NCBI RefSeq assembly: GCF_024701375.2
Contig: NZ_CP113910.1
Span: 5,952,001 to 6,016,000, forward strand
DNA length: 64,000 nt
DNA from: Streptomyces sp. KMM 9044
Lineage (GTDB): Bacteria > Actinomycetota > Actinomycetes > Streptomycetales > Streptomycetaceae
Reading direction: 5' to 3'
Positions 17,510 to 30,855 of this stretch are shown here, one piece after another (position 1 is the first letter of the stretch; each line of letters opens with the position of its first letter). Made by a program: the position numbers and the translations under genes. The notes under the pieces were generated by a model that made no database searches, was not told the origin of the DNA, and worked only from the letters and a program-made list of their open reading frames with translations.

Positions 17510-17545
17510 ACGCGTGATGGCTCGTGAGCGTGACGCGTCACGCGT
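17510..17545. repeat. 12-bp palindrome with partial inverted copy
   Basis: GTGACGCGTCAC at 17530-17541 is a perfect palindrome. Its extended arm TCACGCGT (17538-17545) is repeated in inverse orientation as ACGCGTGA at 17510-17517. It lies between the inserted mpg and the minus-strand fragment. It could be a terminator, an operator or a recombination site; nothing decides between these. Confidence 0.45.
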
Positions 17546-17800
17546 TCCTGCTGTTGCATGAAGACACATCGCCCAGGGGTTCCGGAAGACGATCCGGCAG
17601 TGGTCCGACTTGGTCCCTCGGACTTCCCGGCCTCCCGGCAGCAGCTCGACGAGTTCGCAGACCCGCATGACGGCCGTCCGCGCGTAGTCGATCCGGCCGG
17701 GGGCTTCGTCGTCCAACTCCTCCCGCAGGCAATCGACGTCCCCCAGATCTCCCCGCACCCGCTTCGCTGCCAGGTCTGCCAGCACGGTCCGGATTTTTGC
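17545..17800 (-). pseudogene. 5'-truncated minus-strand coding fragment of unknown family
   Basis: One minus-strand frame shows strong G/C third-position bias and a protein-like sequence: [40 protein letters not shown] and TKSDHCRIVFRNPWAMCLH. It loses its upstream end exactly at the right insertion boundary, so the N-terminus was probably cut away when the DNA integrated. No stop appears immediately after the coding-like part, so the 3' end is uncertain. I do not recognise the family. It may be a remnant of the donor neighbourhood of the inserted mpg. Confidence 0.4.
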
Positions 17801-17802
17801 CG

Positions 17803-18091
17803 GGCCGGTACGCCTCTCGGCCCGCCATGACAAGGAACCGGCCAAAGGGCCGGCCCGCCTGGCAACGGCCCAGGGCGTGGACCGTTCCCTGGACGGTACG
17901 GACGCCTGTGCCCCAAGCGGCGCTCCGCTGCGGATCCTCATCGGTGCTCCGGTGCCCTCCGACCAGGTACGCAACGACCCGCGCACCGGAGTCTCCGCCG
18001 ACGGAGCCGTGCCCCCTGGCGCTTCCGGATCGTCGACGGCCCGATGCTGAGCCCGTACCGGGCCCATGTCCCGAAGCGCCGACGAAGTTGA
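17803..18091 (+). pseudogene. mpg: 3' part of resident mpg, frameshifted
   Basis: This is the C-terminal half of the resident 3-methyladenine DNA glycosylase. From about 17803 the frame reads [26 protein letters not shown] and [21 protein letters not shown]. After another indel near 18005-18010 it continues in a second frame as [24 protein letters not shown], ending at TGA 18089-18091. These blocks match the usual Mpg C-terminus in order. Together with the 5' part they show one ancestral gene split by the inserted segment and carrying at least two frameshifts. Confidence 0.82.
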
Positions 18092-18116
18092 CTCGAGCTT
18101 GGAAGGTGCGTAATGT
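18088..18116 (+). promoter_or_regulatory. Probable rrn operon promoter
   Basis: TTGACT (18088-18093) and TAATGT (18111-18116) are separated by exactly 17 bases, a good match to the principal sigma factor (HrdB) consensus. The -35 overlaps the stop codon of the resident mpg. It lies about 500 bp upstream of the 16S gene, as expected for tandem streptomycete rrn promoters. Weaker TAGCGT (18273) and TAGAGT (18362) hexamers may mark additional starts, but their -35 partners are poor. Confidence 0.6.
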
Positions 18117-18620
18117 GGCCCAAGCCGCTGAACCGGGTACGGCGTTCGCCTGCAGCCGGAAGCGGCCAACCCACTACTCACGATCACCCTCAGCAGGGTC
18201 GATTTCGGCATGTTCGCATACCCGAATTTCGAACCGGTGAAGCCCGATTATGAATCGAGCGAGGGAATCGGCTAGCGTAGTGAATGTCGAAAGGCTGACG
18301 GGTGAAAGTCCAAAACCCGATGGCATTCCAGCCGACTGGGAAACAGACGCGAAAGATCTGGTAGAGTCGGGGACGCAGGACCGAAGGGAAGCGCCCGGAG
18401 GAAAGCCCGAGAGGGTGAGTACGAAGGAAGCGTCCGTTCCTTGAGAACTCAACAGCGTGCCAAAAATCAACGCCAGATATGTTGATACCCCGTCCTCGGC
18501 CGTTCGGCCGGGACGAGGTTCCTTTGAAGAAAACACAGCGAGGACGCTGTGAACGGTCGGGCCTGTTCCGCTCGACTGTTCCGCTCTCGTGATGTGTCCT
18601 TCCCGGTTACGGGAGAGCAT
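18117..18620 (+). other. rRNA leader region
   Basis: A 0.5-kb non-coding leader. It contains the TTGAGAACTCAACA element around 18441 that recurs in modified form in the 16S-23S spacer (GTTTGAGAACTGCACA), consistent with antitermination/processing signals. A GC hairpin (CCGTCCTCGGCC/GGCCGGGACGAGG) lies near 18490-18515, and a stretch just before 18620 may pair with sequence after the 16S for RNase III processing. No tRNA or protein gene is seen. Confidence 0.6.
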
Positions 18621-23578
<4,958 letters not shown>

Positions 23579-23680
23579 CAGTTGCTCGCGTCCACTGTGT
23601 TAGTTCTGAGACAACGAACAGTTGTCGGCTTTGAGCGGAACATAAAAGAAAAGCGTGCTTGTTCGCTCGAAACCATCAGG
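23579..23680 (+). other. 23S-5S spacer
   Basis: A 102-bp spacer. The first part (GCTCGCGTCCACTGTG) is complementary to sequence just before the 23S gene and would form the RNase III processing stem. There is no tRNA. Confidence 0.75.
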
Positions 23681-23800
23681 GTTTCGGTGGTCATAGCGTA
23701 GGGGAAACGCCCGGTTACATTCCGAACCCGGAAGCTAAGCCCTACCGCGCCGATGGTACTGCAGGGGGGACCCTGTGGGAGAGTAGGACGCCGCCGAACA
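23681..23800 (+). rRNA. 5S ribosomal RNA
   Basis: A 120-nt 5S rRNA, starting GTTTCGGTGGTCATAGCG and ending GGACGCCGCCGAAC, with terminal complementarity (GTTTCGGTGG / CCGCCGAAC) and the conserved loop CCGAACCCGGAAGCTAAG. Confidence 0.95.
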
Positions 23801-23808
23801 ATCTTTGG

Positions 23809-23860
23809 AAGGACCTCTGGTCACCAGCGTTCAGCTGGGACCAGGGGTCCTTTTGTATTT
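23809..23860 (+). terminator. rrn operon terminator
   Basis: A strong hairpin (arms about 23809-23828 and 23834-23853, AAGGACC...GGTCCTT) is followed by a T-rich tract (TTTTGTATTTTCT) directly after 5S. It is a canonical intrinsic terminator. Confidence 0.92.
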
Positions 23861-23924
23861 TCTGGAGCGCGCCGAATGTCCGGCTGCGCGAGAATGCTTG
23901 CGGTACCGAAGACAGGAGTCACCG

Positions 23925-26081
23925 ATGTCCCCCAACCCTCCCGACGACCGACCGGAGCGCGATCAGCGGCGACGGGACAGTGGTGACCGTTCGGACCGAG
24001 GCGGCCAGCGGGGCGCCGGCCCACGACGACCCAGCGACCGCGACCGTGGGTTCCGTCGCGACGACCGAGGTGCTGGCCGGCCGGAGCGTGGCGGGTTCCG
24101 CGGTCGGGACGACACCCGCGGTGACAACCGGGGCGGCGAGCGCGGCGGCTACCGGGGCCGGGACGAGCGTAGTGACGATCGCCGTGACGGTGGACGTGAG
24201 CGTTCCGGCTTCCGCCGTGATGACGACCGACGGGACGGTCGTCGGGATGACCGGCGTGGTGACGACCGTGGTGAGCGGGGCGGTTTCCGTGGCCGGGATG
24301 ACAGCCGTGGCGGTTTTCGGCGTGATGACGGTCGTGGTGGTGAGCGTTCCGGTTTTCGGCGTGATGATGACCGGGGCCACGGACGTCGTGACGAGCGGCG
24401 CGATGAGCGACGGGACGGTCGTCGGGATGACCGGCGTGGTGACGACCGTGGTGAGCGGGGCGGTTTCCGCGGTCGGGATGACAGCCGTGGCGGTTTTCGG
24501 CGTGATGACGGTCGTGGTGGTGAGCGTTCCGGTTTTCGGCGTGATGATGACCGGGGCCACGGACGTCGTGACGAGCGGCGCGATGAGCGACGGGACGGTC
24601 GTCGGGATGACCGGCGTGGTGACGACCGTGGTGAGCGGGGCGGTTTCCGTGGCCGGGATGACAGCCGTGGCGGTTTTCGGCGTGATGACGGTCGTGGTGG
24701 TGAGCGTTCCGGTTTTCGGCGTGATGATGACCGGGGCCACGGACGTCGTGACGAGCGGCGCGATGAGCGACGGGACGGTCGTCGGGATGACCGGCGTGGT
24801 GACGACCGTGGTGAGCGGGGCGGTTTCCGCGGTCGGGATGACAGCCGTGGCGGTTTTCGGCGTGATGACGGTCGTGGTGGTGAGCGTTCCGGTTTTCGGC
24901 GTGATGATGACCGGGGCCACGGACGTCGTGACGAGCGGCGCGATGAGCGACGGGACGGTCGTCGGGATGACCGGCGTGGTGACGACCGTGGTGAGCGGGG
25001 CGGTTTCCGTGGCCGGGATGACAGCCGTGGCGGTTTTCGGCGTGATGACAGTCGTGGTGGTGAGCGTTCCGGCTTCCGCCGTGATGACGACCGACGGGAC
25101 GGTCGTCGGGATGACCGGCGTGGTGACGACCGTGGTGAGCGGGGCGGTTTCCGCGGTCGGGATGACAGCCGTGGCGGTGACCGGGGCGGCTTCCGTGGGC
25201 GCGACGACCGGCAGGGCGGTGGCCGGTTCCGTGAGGAGCGGGAGCGGGACCGGGAGCCGATCAAGCGGCTGCCGATCCCTGAGGACGTCACGGGCGAGGA
25301 GATCGACAAGGACGTACGGCAGGAACTGCAGAGCCTGCCCAAGACGCTTGCGGAGGATGTCGCCAAGAACCTCGTGATGGTCGCCCGGTTGATCGACGAG
25401 GATCCCGAGAGCGCCTACGGCTATTCCAGGGTGGCGCTGCGGCTGGCGTCGCGCGTCGCGGCCGTACGGGAAGCCGCCGGGTTCGCCGCGTACGCCAACC
25501 AGAAGTACTCCGAGGCGCTGGCCGAGTTCCGGGCGGCGCGGCGGATGACCGGGACCACGGAGCTGTGGCCGCTCATGGCCGACTGCGAGCGTGGGCTCGG
25601 GCGGCCGGAGAAGACGCTGGACATGGCCGGTGCGCCCGAGGTGCAGAAGCTGGACAAGGCCGGGCAGGTCGAGATGCGGCTCGTCGCAGCCGGCGCGCGG
25701 CGCGACATGGGGCAGCTGGATGCCGCCATCGTGACGCTTCAGAGCTCCGAGCTGGCGTCCCACTCCGTGCAGCCGTGGACGGCGCGGCTGCGATACGCCT
25801 ACGCCGACGCGCTTCTCGCCACCGGGCGGGGAGGCGAGGCACGGGAGTGGTTCGCGAAGGCCGTGGAGGCCGACCGGGACGGCAGCACCGACGCGTCGGA
25901 CCGGCTGGCCGAGATGGACGGCGTGGAGTTCATGGACGCGCTCGACGAGCACGACGAAGCCGATGCCGGCTCCGACACCTCGGTCGACGGGGTCGAGGCC
26001 AAGGGCGTGCGCGCGGATCTGGACGACGAAGCGGCCGAGGGCGACGCCGAAAAGGCCGAGACCGATGCCGACAAGGATTGA
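23925..26081 (+). CDS. Arg/Asp/Gly-repeat protein with C-terminal TPR-like domain
   Basis: A 718-residue cytoplasmic protein of unknown function. Residues about 1-445 are extremely rich in Arg, Asp and Gly (blocks such as [18 protein letters not shown] and [15 protein letters not shown]), probably disordered and RGG-like. Residues about 450-690 are helical with TPR character ([57 protein letters not shown]). The C-terminus is acidic. ATG 23925 follows AGGAG and removes 40 upstream codons. The repeat section is a 180-bp DNA tandem array. An RNA-binding or condensate role is conceivable but is inference only. Confidence 0.85.
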   Translation: MSPNPPDDRPERDQRRRDSGDRSDRGGQRGAGPRRPSDRDRGFRRDDRGAGRPERGGFRGRDDTRGDNRGGERGGYRGRDERSDDRRDGGRERSGFRRDDDRRDGRRDDRRGDDRGERGGFRGRDDSRGGFRRDDGRGGERSGFRRDDDRGHGRRDERRDERRDGRRDDRRGDDRGERGGFRGRDDSRGGFRRDDGRGGERSGFRRDDDRGHGRRDERRDERRDGRRDDRRGDDRGERGGFRGRDDSRGGFRRDDGRGGERSGFRRDDDRGHGRRDERRDERRDGRRDDRRGDDRGERGGFRGRDDSRGGFRRDDGRGGERSGFRRDDDRGHGRRDERRDERRDGRRDDRRGDDRGERGGFRGRDDSRGGFRRDDSRGGERSGFRRDDDRRDGRRDDRRGDDRGERGGFRGRDDSRGGDRGGFRGRDDRQGGGRFREERERDREPIKRLPIPEDVTGEEIDKDVRQELQSLPKTLAEDVAKNLVMVARLIDEDPESAYGYSRVALRLASRVAAVREAAGFAAYANQKYSEALAEFRAARRMTGTTELWPLMADCERGLGRPEKTLDMAGAPEVQKLDKAGQVEMRLVAAGARRDMGQLDAAIVTLQSSELASHSVQPWTARLRYAYADALLATGRGGEAREWFAKAVEADRDGSTDASDRLAEMDGVEFMDALDEHDEADAGSDTSVDGVEAKGVRADLDDEAAEGDAEKAETDADKD
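24229..25080. repeat. 180-bp tandem repeats arranged as 360-bp duplications
   Basis: Units of 180 bp start at 24241, 24421, 24601, 24781 and a partial one at 24961. Odd and even units differ by two bases (TTTCCGTGGCC versus TTTCCGCGGTC), so units 1+2 equal units 3+4 exactly and the array is a recent 360-bp duplication. Each unit encodes 60 residues of the Arg/Asp/Gly region, in frame. Confidence 0.93.
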
Positions 26082-26160
26082 CGCCTGAAGGCCTGAAGGC
26101 CTGAACGACGAGACGACGGGACGACGGGACGTCTGAACGTCCGATGTGACGGAGCGGAGG

Positions 26161-26196
26161 GGTGGGATTCCCGGTTCACCGACCGGGAATCCCACC
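26161..26196. terminator. Perfect 15-bp hairpin terminator
   Basis: Arms 26161-26175 and 26182-26196 are exactly complementary around a six-base loop, between the stops of two convergent genes. Confidence 0.85.
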
Positions 26197-26219
26197 CTCC
26201 GTGCGTCTCCAGCGACGCG

Positions 26220-27512
26220 TCACCCGTCGAAAGCGCGTAGGACCAGACCCGATGCCGGCTTGGGCCCGAAGGATGTCGACTTGCGGGGCATCGTGACGCC
26301 CCGGCGGGCGAGGTCGCGGACGATCTCCTCGCGGACCGGATGCATCAGCACCGCCGTACCACCGTCGCGTTCCGCCTTCTCGACGGTCGCGGCCGCGTCG
26401 TGGATGTAGGCGATGTGGGCCGGGGAGTCCTCGGGGATGTGCCACACCTGGTCCAGGAGTGTGGAGTGCAGGACCGTCGCGTCCAGGGTGCGCCAGGCTT
26501 GTGGACGGTCGGTGGGGACCGTACGGGCCAGCAGGTCCGGGTCCGGGCGGTCCACGAGGTGGAAGGCACCGTCGCCGGTCAGGAGGAACGCGTTGCCCGT
26601 GCCCGCGGCCTCGGCCAGTGCCTCCATGGCCTCCGGCAGCGCGGCGTCCACGCGGCGGACCCGGAACAGGCCGTGGAGGGCGGCCAGCGCGTCCGCGACC
26701 GGCAGGCCGTGCAGCAGGCGGTGGATGGCGCGGACGCGCAGCGGGTAGCGGGCGGTGTCGACGAGGAGCACCAGGCCGTGGTCCCAAGGGCTGGGGGAGG
26801 GGTGCTGCGCGCGCAGGCGGCGGTAGGTCGCCCAGCGGTGGTGGCCGTCGGCGATGAGCGCTTGCTGGCCGGCCAGGTCGGTCCGGACGGTCACCAGGTC
26901 CTCGGGGTCGGTGAGGGACCACAGGCGGTGGTGGAAGCCGTCCTCCGTGGTGGTCGCGAGGACGGGAGGCGTCTTGGCCGTGCGCTCGATCAGGTCGGCG
27001 GTGGCGGCTGCCGAGCCGTCGCCGGGGTAGGTCAGCAGCAGGGGCTCGAGGTTCGCCGAGGTGGCCAGCATCAGGGCCGCCCGGTCGGCGACGATGTGCG
27101 GCATGACGTCCTCGTGCGGCAGGACCAGTTGCTCGTCGGGGTCCGACACACGCAGGGTGCCGATGATCCCGCGCTGCAGCAGGCCGTCGCCGTCGCGCTG
27201 TTCGTAGACGTAGAAGCCGGGCAGGGGGTCTGTGGTCAGGATGCCCTCGGCCCGCCAGCGGTTCAGCGTCTCGGCGGCCTGGGCGTTGCGGGCCTTTGGG
27301 GTGTCGGCCTCGGGCAGGATCAGCCGGACGATGTTGTACGGGTCGGCGGACTGCAGGTGATGCAGACCGTCGGGGCGGACGACGACGTCGTACGGCGGGG
27401 ATGTCACGGCGGCCAGGCTGCCGACCCGGTCGGGGTCGTAACGAAGGCCTTGGAACGGGATGAGTTCCAGGCCTCGGCTCGCCTTCGCTTCCGAGGGACC
27501 TGCAGTCTTCAT
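26220..27512 (-). CDS. DUF1015 family protein
   Basis: A 430-residue protein of the DUF1015 family. Diagnostic segments are the N-terminal GLRYDPDRVGSLAAVTSPPYDVV, NIVRLILPE and the central IADGHHRWATY. The family is widespread in bacteria and archaea and lacks a firmly established function; the DGHHR motif resembles a ParB/Srx-type active region. It has no membrane segments. ATG 27512 diverges from the HAD phosphatase gene across only 71 bp, so the two promoters overlap. Confidence 0.88.
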   Translation of the reverse strand: MKTAGPSEAKASRGLELIPFQGLRYDPDRVGSLAAVTSPPYDVVVRPDGLHHLQSADPYNIVRLILPEADTPKARNAQAAETLNRWRAEGILTTDPLPGFYVYEQRDGDGLLQRGIIGTLRVSDPDEQLVLPHEDVMPHIVADRAALMLATSANLEPLLLTYPGDGSAAATADLIERTAKTPPVLATTTEDGFHHRLWSLTDPEDLVTVRTDLAGQQALIADGHHRWATYRRLRAQHPSPSPWDHGLVLLVDTARYPLRVRAIHRLLHGLPVADALAALHGLFRVRRVDAALPEAMEALAEAAGTGNAFLLTGDGAFHLVDRPDPDLLARTVPTDRPQAWRTLDATVLHSTLLDQVWHIPEDSPAHIAYIHDAAATVEKAERDGGTAVLMHPVREEIVRDLARRGVTMPRKSTSFGPKPASGLVLRAFDG

Positions 27513-27583
27513 CCAGGCATCGTACGGGTGTCAGTCGCATGGGGGATGATCGGGGAAAGCCGTTGAACGAGGAGCGATGCACA

Positions 27584-28615
27584 ATGAGCCGGAGCGTCAG
27601 GACGAGGCCCGAGGGCAGTGGACAGGCCCTGAGCGAGGCGTACGACACGGCGCTGCTCGATCTCGACGGTGTGGTGTACGCGGGCGGGAAGGCGATCGTC
27701 CACGCGGTTGCGGCGCTGGCCACGGCCCGCGCCGGGGGCATGCACCTGGCGTACGTGACGAACAACGCCCTGCGCACGCCGGACACCGTCGCCGCGCATC
27801 TGACGGAGCTGGGGATACCGACGGAGGCCGGCGATGTGATCACGTCGGCGCAGGCGGTCGCGCGGCTGGTGAGTGAGCAGATGCCGCCGGGGGCCCGGGT
27901 GCTGGTGATCGGGGGAGAGGGCCTGCGGGTGGCGTTGAGCGAGCGCGGGCTGACGCTGGTGGAGTCGGCGGACGACGACCCGGCGGCGGTGGTGCAGGGG
28001 TACGGCGGGTCCGACTTCCCGTGGGGACGGTTCGGGGAGGCGAGTTACGCGATCGCGCGCGGAGTGCCGTGGTTCGCGTCCAACACGGATTTGACGATTC
28101 CCAGTGGCCGGGGCATCGCGCCGGGCAATGGGGCCGCGGTGGAGGTCGTACGGATCGCGACCGGCGCCGAGCCGCAGGTGGCGGGCAAGCCACTGCCGCC
28201 GATGCACCGGGAGACGATCCTGCGGACGGGCGCCGAGCAGCCGCTGGTGGTGGGCGACCGGCTGGACACCGACATCGAGGGTGCGTTCAACGGCGGTGTC
28301 GACGCACTGCTGGTGCTCACGGGCGTGACCGACGGGGCGCAGCTGCTGGCCGCGCCGCCGCAGCACCGGCCCACCTTCGTCGACACCGACCTGCGCGGCA
28401 TGCTCACCGGGCAGCCGGAGGTCGTCGCGGTGGACGGCGATGGATTTTGGTGCGGTGGCTGGACGGCGACGGCAGCCGGCGGGCACCTGGAGCTGGACGG
28501 GGAGGGGGCGGCTGTGGACGGCCTGCGGGCGTTGTGCGCGGCGGCGTGGACAGCAGCGGGTGACGGCGTGTGCGAGCTGGACGGCGGGAAGGCGCTGGCA
28601 CGTCTGGATCTGTGA
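27584..28615 (+). CDS. HAD-superfamily (NagD/PNPase-like) phosphatase
   Basis: A 343-residue HAD hydrolase of the class IIA group (NagD/phosphoglycolate phosphatase-like). Motif I is LLDLDGVVYAGG near residue 25, motif II YVTNNA, and motif IV VVGDRLDTDIEGA near residue 225, with the C2 cap between. The C-terminal 60 residues extend beyond the fold (DGFWCGGWTATAAGGH). ATG 27584 follows GAGGAG. Its substrate is unknown; phosphoglycolate or other small phosphate esters are plausible. It is likely cytoplasmic. Confidence 0.88.
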   Translation: MSRSVRTRPEGSGQALSEAYDTALLDLDGVVYAGGKAIVHAVAALATARAGGMHLAYVTNNALRTPDTVAAHLTELGIPTEAGDVITSAQAVARLVSEQMPPGARVLVIGGEGLRVALSERGLTLVESADDDPAAVVQGYGGSDFPWGRFGEASYAIARGVPWFASNTDLTIPSGRGIAPGNGAAVEVVRIATGAEPQVAGKPLPPMHRETILRTGAEQPLVVGDRLDTDIEGAFNGGVDALLVLTGVTDGAQLLAAPPQHRPTFVDTDLRGMLTGQPEVVAVDGDGFWCGGWTATAAGGHLELDGEGAAVDGLRALCAAAWTAAGDGVCELDGGKALARLDL

Positions 28616-28677
28616 GGGATGCCCGGGACCCGGAGGCCGCCCGGGGGTCTGGGAAATCCGAGAATCGTGATCAAATG

Positions 28678-28698
28678 GGAGGGTAGGCTAACCTAACT
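28678..28698 (+). promoter_or_regulatory. Iron box (DmdR/IdeR type) over a -10 element
   Basis: The 19 bases at 28678-28696 match the actinobacterial iron-box consensus TTAGGTTAGGCTAACCTAA at 16 positions by eye, with the right half perfect (TAGGCTAACCTAA). A TAGGCT hexamer at 28684-28689 inside it would be a good -10, placing the transcription start near the GTG at 28701. Iron-bound DmdR1/IdeR would then block RNA polymerase directly. Confidence 0.8.
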
Positions 28699-28700
28699 GC

Positions 28701-29747
28701 GTGTTGGTCGAGAGTCCACCTGAACAGCGCGCGGAGACTGCCCCCGCGCATCCGAACCGCCGGGCGTTGCTCCGTGTCCTGGGGCTGCTCCTCTCTGCCG
28801 TGATCCTGGTGGCCGTCGCCCTGGCCAGTATCGCGATCGGGGCGAAGGACCTGTCCCTGCAACAGGTCTGGCACGGCCTGTTCGAGGATTCGGGCAGCTA
28901 CGGCGACGCGGTCGTCGCCGACCGGTTGTCACGGACCGTCCTCGGCGCGCTCGCCGGTGCCGCGCTCGGCCTGGCGGGAGCGGTGCTCCAGGCACTGACC
29001 CGTAATCCGCTGGCCGATCCGGGGCTGCTCGGCATCAACGCGGGCGCGTCCGCGGCGGTCGTCACGGCCATCACCTTCTTCGGCGTCACCTCGCTCTCCG
29101 GCTATGTGTGGTTCGCGTTCTTCGGAGCCGCGGCGGTCGGGGCGCTGGTGTGGTTCCTCGGCGGCAGCCGGGGCGCGACCCCCGTGCGCCTGGTGCTCGC
29201 CGGCACCGCGATCACCGCCGCGCTGTTCGGCTATCTCCAAGCGGTCATGATTCTCGACGAGGCGGCCCTGGGCCGGATGCGCTTCTGGACGGTCGGATCG
29301 CTCTCCTCGGCAAACAGTGAGGTCATCCAGCAGGTGCTGCCGTTCCTGCTGGCCGGCTTCGTGCTGGCGTTGTTGCTCGCCCGGCCGCTGAACGCCATGG
29401 CCATGGGCGACGACACCGCCAAGGCTCTCGGCGCCAACCTGAACCGCACGCGAGGGACGGCCATGCTCGCCGCGACCCTGCTGTGCGGGGCCGCGACGGC
29501 CGCGTGCGGGCCGATCGTCTTCGTCGGCCTGATGGTGCCGCACGTCGTACGCTCGTTCACCGGACCCGACCTGCGCTGGATCCTGCCGTACGCGGCGGTC
29601 CTGTCGCCTGTCCTGCTGCTCGGCGCCGATGTCATCGGCCGCGTCCTGACCCGGCCCGCGGAGCTCCAGGTCGGCATCGTCACCGCGATCATCGGCGGCC
29701 CGGTGTTCATCTATCTCGTACGACGGCGGAGGACGGCCCAGCTGTGA
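28701..29747 (+). CDS. FecCD-family iron-siderophore permease, first subunit
   Basis: A 348-residue integral membrane permease of the BtuC/FecD family with about nine or ten spans. Family signatures include GAVLQALTRNPLADPGLLGINAGA and CGPIVFVGLMVPHVVR. It should form a heterodimer with the next gene product to import an iron-siderophore through the cytoplasmic membrane. The GTG at 28701 has no ribosome site at normal spacing and lies about 12 bases after the putative -10, so the message may be leaderless. The gene is repressed by iron if the upstream box is functional. Confidence 0.9.
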   Translation: MLVESPPEQRAETAPAHPNRRALLRVLGLLLSAVILVAVALASIAIGAKDLSLQQVWHGLFEDSGSYGDAVVADRLSRTVLGALAGAALGLAGAVLQALTRNPLADPGLLGINAGASAAVVTAITFFGVTSLSGYVWFAFFGAAAVGALVWFLGGSRGATPVRLVLAGTAITAALFGYLQAVMILDEAALGRMRFWTVGSLSSANSEVIQQVLPFLLAGFVLALLLARPLNAMAMGDDTAKALGANLNRTRGTAMLAATLLCGAATAACGPIVFVGLMVPHVVRSFTGPDLRWILPYAAVLSPVLLLGADVIGRVLTRPAELQVGIVTAIIGGPVFIYLVRRRRTAQL

Positions 29748-30781
29748 AGACCAACCGTGCTGTGCGTACCCCGGGCGGCCTCTCGCTCCAGGTGGACGCG
29801 CGCGCTTTCGTCGTCGGTGTTCTGCTGCTGCTCGTGGCGCTCACCGCGAGCGTGGTACTGATCGGCACCGGCGACTTCCCGGTACCCGTCGCCGACGTGG
29901 TCCGGACCCTGCTGAGCGAGGGTGACCCCGGCCAGGAGTTCATCGTCACCGAACTGCGGCTGCCCCGGGTCCTGGTGGGGCTCCTCGTCGGCGCCTCGCT
30001 CGGTCTCGCCGGCGCGCTGTTCCAGTCCATCTCCCGCAATCCGCTGGGCAGCCCGGACGTCCTCGGCCTGGGCCAGGGGGCCACGGCCGGTGCGCTCGTG
30101 GTGATCGTGCTGTTCTCCGGAACGGCCGACCAGGTCGCCCTCGGCGCCCTGGCCGGCGGACTGGTGACCGGGTTCGCCATCTATGTGCTCGCCTGGAAGC
30201 GGGGGATGCACGGATACCGGCTGGTCCTGGTCGGTATCGGTGTCTCCGCGATCGTCACCGCGGTCAACGGATATCTGCTCACCAAGTCCGACATCGTGGA
30301 CGCCGCCCGGGCGATCGTCTGGATGACCGGTTCCCTCGACGGCCGTGACTGGGACCAGGTCTGGCCCCTGCTCACGCTGTGCGTCCTTCTCGTACCGCTG
30401 GTTCTCGCCAACTCCCGCGGGCTCAGGATGATGGAGATGGGCGACGACGTGTCGTACGCCCTCGGGGTCCGGGTGGAACGCGTACGGCTGGTGCTGATGC
30501 TGTCCGCGGTCCTGCTCACCGCGTCGGCGACGGCGGCCTCCGGGCCGGTCGGCTTCGTCGCGCTCACCGCACCGCAGCTCGCCCGGCGTCTGACCCGTTC
30601 GCCCGGACCGAACCTCGTGCCGTCGATGTGCATGGGCGCAGCCCTGCTGGTGAGCGCCGACTGGATCTCGCAGCGGGCCTTCGGCGCCGAGCAGTTGCCC
30701 GTGGGCGTGGTCACCGGTGTGCTCGGCGGTGTCTACCTGCTCTGGCTGCTGGTCACCGAGCGCAAGGCGGGCCGGATATGA
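29744..30781 (+). CDS. FecCD-family iron-siderophore permease, second subunit
   Basis: A 345-residue permease of the same family, with signatures GALFQSISRNPLGSPDVLGLGQGA, SGPVGFVALTAPQLARRL and multiple spans. The GTG start overlaps the preceding stop as GTGA (29744-29747), so translation is coupled. It is similar in length to its partner but clearly diverged, consistent with a heterodimeric FecC/FecD pair. Confidence 0.9.
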   Translation: MKTNRAVRTPGGLSLQVDARAFVVGVLLLLVALTASVVLIGTGDFPVPVADVVRTLLSEGDPGQEFIVTELRLPRVLVGLLVGASLGLAGALFQSISRNPLGSPDVLGLGQGATAGALVVIVLFSGTADQVALGALAGGLVTGFAIYVLAWKRGMHGYRLVLVGIGVSAIVTAVNGYLLTKSDIVDAARAIVWMTGSLDGRDWDQVWPLLTLCVLLVPLVLANSRGLRMMEMGDDVSYALGVRVERVRLVLMLSAVLLTASATAASGPVGFVALTAPQLARRLTRSPGPNLVPSMCMGAALLVSADWISQRAFGAEQLPVGVVTGVLGGVYLLWLLVTERKAGRI

Positions 30782-30855
30782 CGCGAACCGTCCACGGACC
30801 GACCAACGGAACGGCCGACCCGCAGACCGGCGGGCCGAACAACCGAAGGAGTACC

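Larger units (their letters stand above)
16838..17802. mobile_element. Roughly 0.96-kb insertion inside mpg
   Basis: This is foreign DNA bounded by the points where resident-mpg homology stops (16837) and resumes (about 17803). About 35 resident codons (around WHCLNL to ELART) are missing, so it is a replacement as well as an insertion. It contains a complete divergent mpg on the plus strand, a truncated reading frame on the minus strand, and a 12-bp palindrome (17530-17541) between them. No transposase, terminal inverted repeats or target duplication are visible. The mechanism of entry is unknown. Left boundary precise to a few bases; right boundary to about 10 bases. Confidence 0.7.

Noticed and set aside
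24229..25080. A CRISPR-like array
   Set aside because: The repeats are contiguous, 180 bp long and protein-coding, with no spacers and no cas genes nearby.
23659..26195. Long open frames on both strands across the 180-bp repeats, encoding Val/Thr-rich or Ser/Arg-rich low-complexity proteins
   Set aside because: They are frame shadows of the repeat array. Only the frame starting at 23925 has a ribosome site, a conserved C-terminal domain and sensible codon use outside the repeats.
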